From positions 1 through 8,762 of the forward strand of contig CAMDCC010000110.1 in assembly GCA_945889545.1 (NCBI GenBank): DNA of 8,762 nucleotides. The letters are read 5' to 3'. Under the pieces are notes generated by a model. It was not told the origin of the DNA and made no database searches. It worked only from the letters and a program-made list of their open reading frames with translations. Positions within the stretch are counted from its first letter, which is position 1. Every line of letters begins with the position of its first letter. Positions 5,346-8,762 of the stretch are shown here, one piece after another. Both the position numbers and the translations under genes were made by a program. Origin of the DNA: Bifidobacterium breve. Its GTDB lineage: Bacteria; Actinomycetota; Acidimicrobiia; IMCC26256; PALSA-555.

Positions 5346-6217
5346 GTCAATCGGGCTTGAGGATTGCGACGCGCGGGAGCGCGCTCGCCCGATGGCAGGC
5401 CGCACGGGTGGCGGCGCTCCTCGGCGGCGACGCTGAGCTCGTGGTGGTCGAGACCACCGGTGACCGACGGGCCGATACGCCGATCCACGAGATGGGCGGT
5501 ACCGGTGTGTTCGTCAAGGAGGTGCAGCAGGCGGTGCTCGATGGTCGAGCCGATATCGCTGTGCACTCAGCCAAGGATCTCCCGTCGGAGCAGACCCCGG
5601 GCCTTGTGATCGCTGCGGTGCCCGAGCGTGGCGACCCGCGCGACGCGCTGGTGGGCTCGACCTTGGCCGATCTCCCGAACGGTGCTGTGGTTGCGACGGG
5701 TTCAGTCCGGCGCCGCGCCCAACTCGCCGCGTTGCGCGCCGACGTGATCTTCGCCGATCTGCGCGGCAACATGGAGACACGCCTGGCGAAGGCCGCCGGC
5801 TTTGATGCCATCGTTGTTGCCGCAGCGGCATTCGATCGCCTCGGACTGGAGGATCACATCACGGAACGCTTGGCGACGTCGGTCATGCTCCCGCAGGTCG
5901 CACAGGGTGCACTCGCCGTGGAGTGTCGCGACGACGATGCCGCGACCCGTGAACGCCTGGCCACGATCGACGATCACGATGCGCACCGGGCAGTCATCGC
6001 AGAGCGGGCGTTCCTCGCCGAGCTCGGCGGTGGATGTGATCAGCCGGTTGGCGCGCTCGCACACATCACCGATGATGGCGGCGTGGAGATCGAAGGCTTG
6101 CTGGCGTCGCTCGACGGCCGGGCGGTGGTCCGGCGCGCGATCACCGGCTCCGATCCTGAGGCAGCGGGTCGCGAGCTCGCGGAGATGGTGGTTGCGTCGG
6201 GGGAGGTGACCCGGTGA
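5342..6217 (+). CDS. hemC: Hydroxymethylbilane synthase (porphobilinogen deaminase)
   Basis: HemC joins four porphobilinogens into hydroxymethylbilane, using a covalently bound dipyrromethane cofactor. The 291-residue protein starts LRIATRGSALARWQA. It shows TGDRRADTP (39-47), FVKEVQQALL-like FVKEVQQAVL (57-66), and VHSAKDLPSE (74-83), whose D79 is the expected catalytic aspartate. Next come GSVRRRAQL (120-128) and LRGNMETRLAK (140-150). ELGGGCDQPVGA carries C232, the cofactor attachment cysteine. All key residues are present. I chose the TTG at 5342 because it overlaps the hemA stop as TTGA, like the other couplings here. A second TTG at 5357 would give a protein five residues shorter with the same core. 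There is no clear Shine-Dalgarno, so translation probably depends on ribosomes finishing hemA. The stop overlaps the next start as GTGA. Confidence 0.97.
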   Translation: MSQSGLRIATRGSALARWQAARVAALLGGDAELVVVETTGDRRADTPIHEMGGTGVFVKEVQQAVLDGRADIAVHSAKDLPSEQTPGLVIAAVPERGDPRDALVGSTLADLPNGAVVATGSVRRRAQLAALRADVIFADLRGNMETRLAKAAGFDAIVVAAAAFDRLGLEDHITERLATSVMLPQVAQGALAVECRDDDAATRERLATIDDHDAHRAVIAERAFLAELGGGCDQPVGALAHITDDGGVEIEGLLASLDGRAVVRRAITGSDPEAAGRELAEMVVASGEVTR

Positions 6218-7692
6218 CGGTCGCACTCGTCGGCGCCGGCCCTGGCGATCCCAAGCTCCTCACGCGCCGTGGGTGGGAGCTGCTCCTCGAGGCCGAGGTC
6301 GTGGTCTATGACCGCCTCGCTGCACCCGCGCTGCTCGACCTCGCCCCGATCACCGCCACGCGCATTGACGTGGGCAAGACACCCGGGTCCGACCAGATGT
6401 CACAGCGCGCCATCAACGCAGTGCTCGTCGAGCACGGCCGCGCGGGCAAGCGGGTCGTGCGCCTCAAGGGCGGCGACCCGTTCGTGTTCGGACGGGGCGG
6501 CGAAGAAGCCGAGGCGCTCGCGGCCGCCGGAATCGACTTCGAGGTCGTGCCCGGCATCACCAGCGCGATCGCCGCGGCGGCCTACGCGGGGATTCCGGTG
6601 ACCCACCGGGGCGTTTCGACGCACTTCACCGTCGTCACCGGCCACGAGGACCCGACCAAGGGGCACACCGACGTGGATTGGGCCGCGCTCGCGGCCGCGG
6701 GCGGCACGCTCGTGATCCTCATGGGCGCGGGCCACATTGCCGACATCGCACAGCGCCTGATCGCCGGGGGTCGGTCCCCGGACACTCCCGTCGCCGCCGT
6801 GCGCAACGGCACGCGACCTGACCAACGAACTGTCCGCGCCACTCTCGCGACCATTGGCGACTCGGGCGTGCGCCCGCCGTCGGCGATCGTCGTGGGTGAA
6901 GTGGCCGCGCTTGATCTGTCTTGGTTCGAATCGCGGCCGTTGTACGGGCGCAGTGTGGTGGTCACCCGAGCGCGCGAACAGGCGAGTGAGCTTCGCGAAT
7001 GCCTCGAAGAGCTCGGCGCGGAAGTGCTCGAGCTGCCGACCATCGCCATCGAACCACTCGAGTTCACGGTTCCTCGACTCAGCCAGTACGGCTGGATCAT
7101 CTTCACGTCGGCGAACGCGGTCGCCGCCTTCTTCGATCGCGGCATCACGCCGGCGATGCTCGACAGCCGCGCGTTGGCCGGTGTGCGCGTGGCCGCGATC
7201 GGCCTGGCTACCGAGATGGAGCTCGTCGCCCGGGGGATTCGCGCCGATCTCATGCCCGACCGCTTCGTCGCCGAATCGCTGCTCGAAGCCTTCCCCGATC
7301 CAGCAGCGCCGAACGAGAAAGTGCTGTTGCCGCGCGCGGAGCAGGCGCGCGATGTGCTGCCCGGCGGCTTGCACGAGCGCGGCTACGCGGTCGACATCCT
7401 CTCGCTCTATCGAACGGTCGCGGCCCGACCCGACCCGGCGATGCTCGAGCGGGTGCAGTCAGGAACGGTCGACGCGATCACGTTCACGTCATCGTCGACC
7501 GTCACGAACTTTTGCGATGCCGTCGGGGAACTTCCGGAACCCCAGCCCCTGGTCGTGTCGATCGGCCCCGTCACCTCGAAGACCGCAGTCGCCCGTGGCC
7601 TCCGGGTTGACGCCGAGGCCGTGGAGCACACCATCGACGGCGTCGTGGTTGCTCTGCTCGAAGCGCTGGGGAGCGAGGCGCTGGGGAGATAG
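6214..7692 (+). CDS. cobA/hemD: Bifunctional uroporphyrinogen-III C-methyltransferase / uroporphyrinogen-III synthase
   Basis: This 492-residue fusion should close hydroxymethylbilane to uroporphyrinogen III (HemD half) and methylate it twice with S-adenosylmethionine to precorrin-2 (SUMT half). Residues 1 to about 240 are SUMT: ALVGAGPGDPKLLTRRG at 4-20, VVRLKGGDPFVFGRGGEEAE at 81-100, VVPGITSAIAAAAYAGIPVT at 111-130, and TPVAAVRNGTRPDQR near 191-205. Residues from about 244 to the end are HemD: GRSVVVTRAREQ (245-256), GWIIFTSANAV (293-303), LLPRAEQARDVLP (371-383), DAITFTSSSTV (420-430) and SIGPVTSKTA (449-458). Such fusions are common in actinobacteria. GTG at 6214 overlaps the hemC stop as GTGA and has a strong GGAGG (6202-6206) seven bases ahead. 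With the precorrin-2 dehydrogenase upstream it completes a sirohaem branch. The C-terminus ends in a short 15-nt tandem repeat. Confidence 0.96.
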   Translation: MTVALVGAGPGDPKLLTRRGWELLLEAEVVVYDRLAAPALLDLAPITATRIDVGKTPGSDQMSQRAINAVLVEHGRAGKRVVRLKGGDPFVFGRGGEEAEALAAAGIDFEVVPGITSAIAAAAYAGIPVTHRGVSTHFTVVTGHEDPTKGHTDVDWAALAAAGGTLVILMGAGHIADIAQRLIAGGRSPDTPVAAVRNGTRPDQRTVRATLATIGDSGVRPPSAIVVGEVAALDLSWFESRPLYGRSVVVTRAREQASELRECLEELGAEVLELPTIAIEPLEFTVPRLSQYGWIIFTSANAVAAFFDRGITPAMLDSRALAGVRVAAIGLATEMELVARGIRADLMPDRFVAESLLEAFPDPAAPNEKVLLPRAEQARDVLPGGLHERGYAVDILSLYRTVAARPDPAMLERVQSGTVDAITFTSSSTVTNFCDAVGELPEPQPLVVSIGPVTSKTAVARGLRVDAEAVEHTIDGVVVALLEALGSEALGR

Positions 7693-7706
7693 GTCGGTCC
7701 CGCCTC

Positions 7707-7719
7707 TACCATTGGGGCG
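7707..7719 (+). promoter_or_regulatory. Putative internal -10 box (TACCAT) before hemB
   Basis: TACCAT at 7707-7712 fits TANNNT and sits six bases before the hemB GTG at 7719, the same spacing as TACGAT before the ligase ATG. The 26-nt gap here is the only untranslated break in the operon downstream of hemA, and only a weak GGGG run precedes the GTG. An internal leaderless start for hemB-hemL is possible. No clear -35 is visible. Confidence 0.3.
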
Positions 7720-8699
7720 TGCCCTTTCCTGAGCAGCGCTCGCGTCGGTTGCGGCGTACGCCCGCCCTCCGGCGACTGGTGGCCGAAGCCCGCCTTTCGG
7801 TCGACGATCTCGTGGCGCCGCTCTTCGTGAAGGAGGGCCTCGACGCTCCCGAGCCGGTCATGTCGATGCCGGGCGTGGTGCAGCACACCCAGGAGAGCCT
7901 TCGCAAGGAAGTCCGTGCGTTGGCCGATCTCGGCGTGCCTGCGGTCATCCTCTTCGGAGTGCCGAAAGCCAAGGACTCCGTTGGATCCGGCGCGAGCAAT
8001 CCGTCGGGAGTGGTGCAGACGGCGCTGCGGTCGCTGCGCGACGAGGTAGGTGATGCCCTTGTGCTCATGGCCGACGACTGCCTCGACGAGTACACCGACC
8101 ACGGTCACTGTGGCGTGATCGACGCGAACAAGCACGTCGACAACGACGCCACGCTCGAGCGGTATGCGGAGATCGCTGTCACCCAGGCTGACGCCGGAGC
8201 CGACGTGATCGCGCCCTCCGGGATGATGGACGGTCAGGTCGGTGCGATCCGATCCGCGCTCGACACCGCCGGGCACCACGAAGTCGCGGTGTTGGCGTAC
8301 TCGGCGAAGTACGCGTCGGCGCTCTACGGACCGTTCCGCGAAGCGGCCGAGTGCGCGCCGCAGTTCGACGACCGTCGCTCGTACCAGATGGATCCCCCGA
8401 ACGCGCGTGAAGCGCTCGACGAGACCGCGCTCGATGTGGGCGAAGGTGCCGACATGGTGATGGTGAAGCCGGCGCTCGCGTACCTCGACGTGATCGCGGC
8501 GGTACGCGGTGCGTTCGACGTACCGGTCGGTGCGTTCCACGTGAGCGGCGAGTACTCGATGATCAAGGCTGCGGCGGCCAACGGCTGGATCGACGGCGAC
8601 GCCGTCGCACTCGAGCACCTCACCGCGATCAAGCGGGCCGGTGCCGACTTCGTGCTCACGTACCTGGCGCGCGAGGTCGCCGAGCGGCTCTCGGCGTGA
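7719..8699 (+). CDS. hemB: Delta-aminolevulinic acid dehydratase (porphobilinogen synthase)
   Basis: HemB condenses two 5-aminolevulinate molecules to porphobilinogen. The 326-residue product begins RRLRRTPALRRLVAEARLS. It contains MPGVVQHT (50-57) and LFGVPKAKD (78-86). The active-site metal region is DDCLDEYTDHGHCG at 119-132, where C121 and C131 are kept but the middle ligand is D123. Both Schiff-base lysines are visible: K197 in AYSAKYASALYGPFREA and K250 in MVMVKPALAYLD. The HVSGEYSMI motif (274-282) follows. Length is normal. The GTG at 7719 is preceded by only a weak GGGG and by a TACCAT box six bases away. Translation from the hemD stop would need reinitiation across 26 nt, so an internal promoter may exist. 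The stop overlaps the hemL GTG as GTGA. Confidence 0.97.
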   Translation: MPFPEQRSRRLRRTPALRRLVAEARLSVDDLVAPLFVKEGLDAPEPVMSMPGVVQHTQESLRKEVRALADLGVPAVILFGVPKAKDSVGSGASNPSGVVQTALRSLRDEVGDALVLMADDCLDEYTDHGHCGVIDANKHVDNDATLERYAEIAVTQADAGADVIAPSGMMDGQVGAIRSALDTAGHHEVAVLAYSAKYASALYGPFREAAECAPQFDDRRSYQMDPPNAREALDETALDVGEGADMVMVKPALAYLDVIAAVRGAFDVPVGAFHVSGEYSMIKAAAANGWIDGDAVALEHLTAIKRAGADFVLTYLAREVAERLSA

Positions 8700-8762
8700 C
8701 CAGCCTCTACAAGCGGGCGTTGGCCCGTATCCCGGGTGGGGTGAACTCGCCGGTGCGGTCGT
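8696..8762 (+). CDS. hemL: Glutamate-1-semialdehyde 2,1-aminomutase, 5' end only
   Basis: The window ends 22 codons into this gene. The translation, MTSLYKRALARIPGG then VNSPVRS, matches the N-terminus of HemL, whose IPGGVNSPVR motif is highly conserved. HemL is the pyridoxal/pyridoxamine-phosphate enzyme that turns the HemA product glutamate-1-semialdehyde into 5-aminolevulinate. The GTG overlaps the hemB stop as GTGA, indicating translational coupling. The catalytic lysine and most of the protein lie beyond the window. Its presence beside hemA and hemB completes the C5 route to porphobilinogen in one operon. Confidence 0.9.
   Translation, partial: MTSLYKRALARIPGGVNSPVRS

Noticed and set aside
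416..8762. A novel defence, mobile or secondary-metabolite system
   Set aside because: Every substantial gene except the membrane protein belongs to a well-known family. There is no transposase, integrase, nuclease, toxin or CRISPR repeat.

Overview
This window is high-GC bacterial DNA with dense same-strand genes, 4-nt stop/start overlaps, many GTG/TTG starts and few Shine-Dalgarno sites. The protein sequences (Rex, fused SUMT-HemD, HemB with a CLDEY...HC metal site) look actinobacterial. An early-branching class such as Acidimicrobiia is my guess, not something the sequence proves.

Layout. Positions 1-403 are a pyrimidine-rich, hairpin-bearing stretch in which I cannot choose a gene. Positions 416-1900 (+) encode an acyl-CoA synthetase / AMP-forming ligase. 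It converges with, and overlaps by 24 bp, a minus-strand gene (2581-1877) for a seven-helix membrane protein of unknown function. The short divergent spacer 2582-2650 carries a near-consensus Rex operator. From there rightward runs a tetrapyrrole operon: rex (redox-sensing repressor), a possible 29-codon mini-ORF, a precorrin-2 dehydrogenase/ferrochelatase-type protein, hemA, hemC, a uroporphyrinogen-III methyltransferase-HemD fusion, hemB, and the first 22 codons of hemL, cut by the window end.

How the genes work together. HemA and HemL make 5-aminolevulinate from glutamyl-tRNA (C5 pathway). HemB makes porphobilinogen, HemC hydroxymethylbilane, and the HemD half uroporphyrinogen III. The methyltransferase half plus the precorrin-2 dehydrogenase divert uroporphyrinogen III toward sirohydrochlorin/siroheme. 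Rex senses NADH/NAD+ and probably represses the operon, as known for the rex-hem operon of Streptomyces coelicolor. The operon itself is therefore recognisable housekeeping.

The less ordinary signals are these: (1) an 86-bp GC-rich hairpin element between rex and the next gene, bounded by a 13-bp direct repeat, whose removal would restore a perfect ATGA gene overlap; (2) the doubly ATGA-coupled mini-ORF that this element creates; (3) the lack of any standard start codon for rex, with a possible one-base frameshift in a C4 run; (4) TANNNT boxes 6-7 nt upstream of several start codons, suggesting leaderless transcripts; (5) an abrupt codon-usage change inside the ligase gene. I found no CRISPR, tRNA, rRNA, transposase or defence system.
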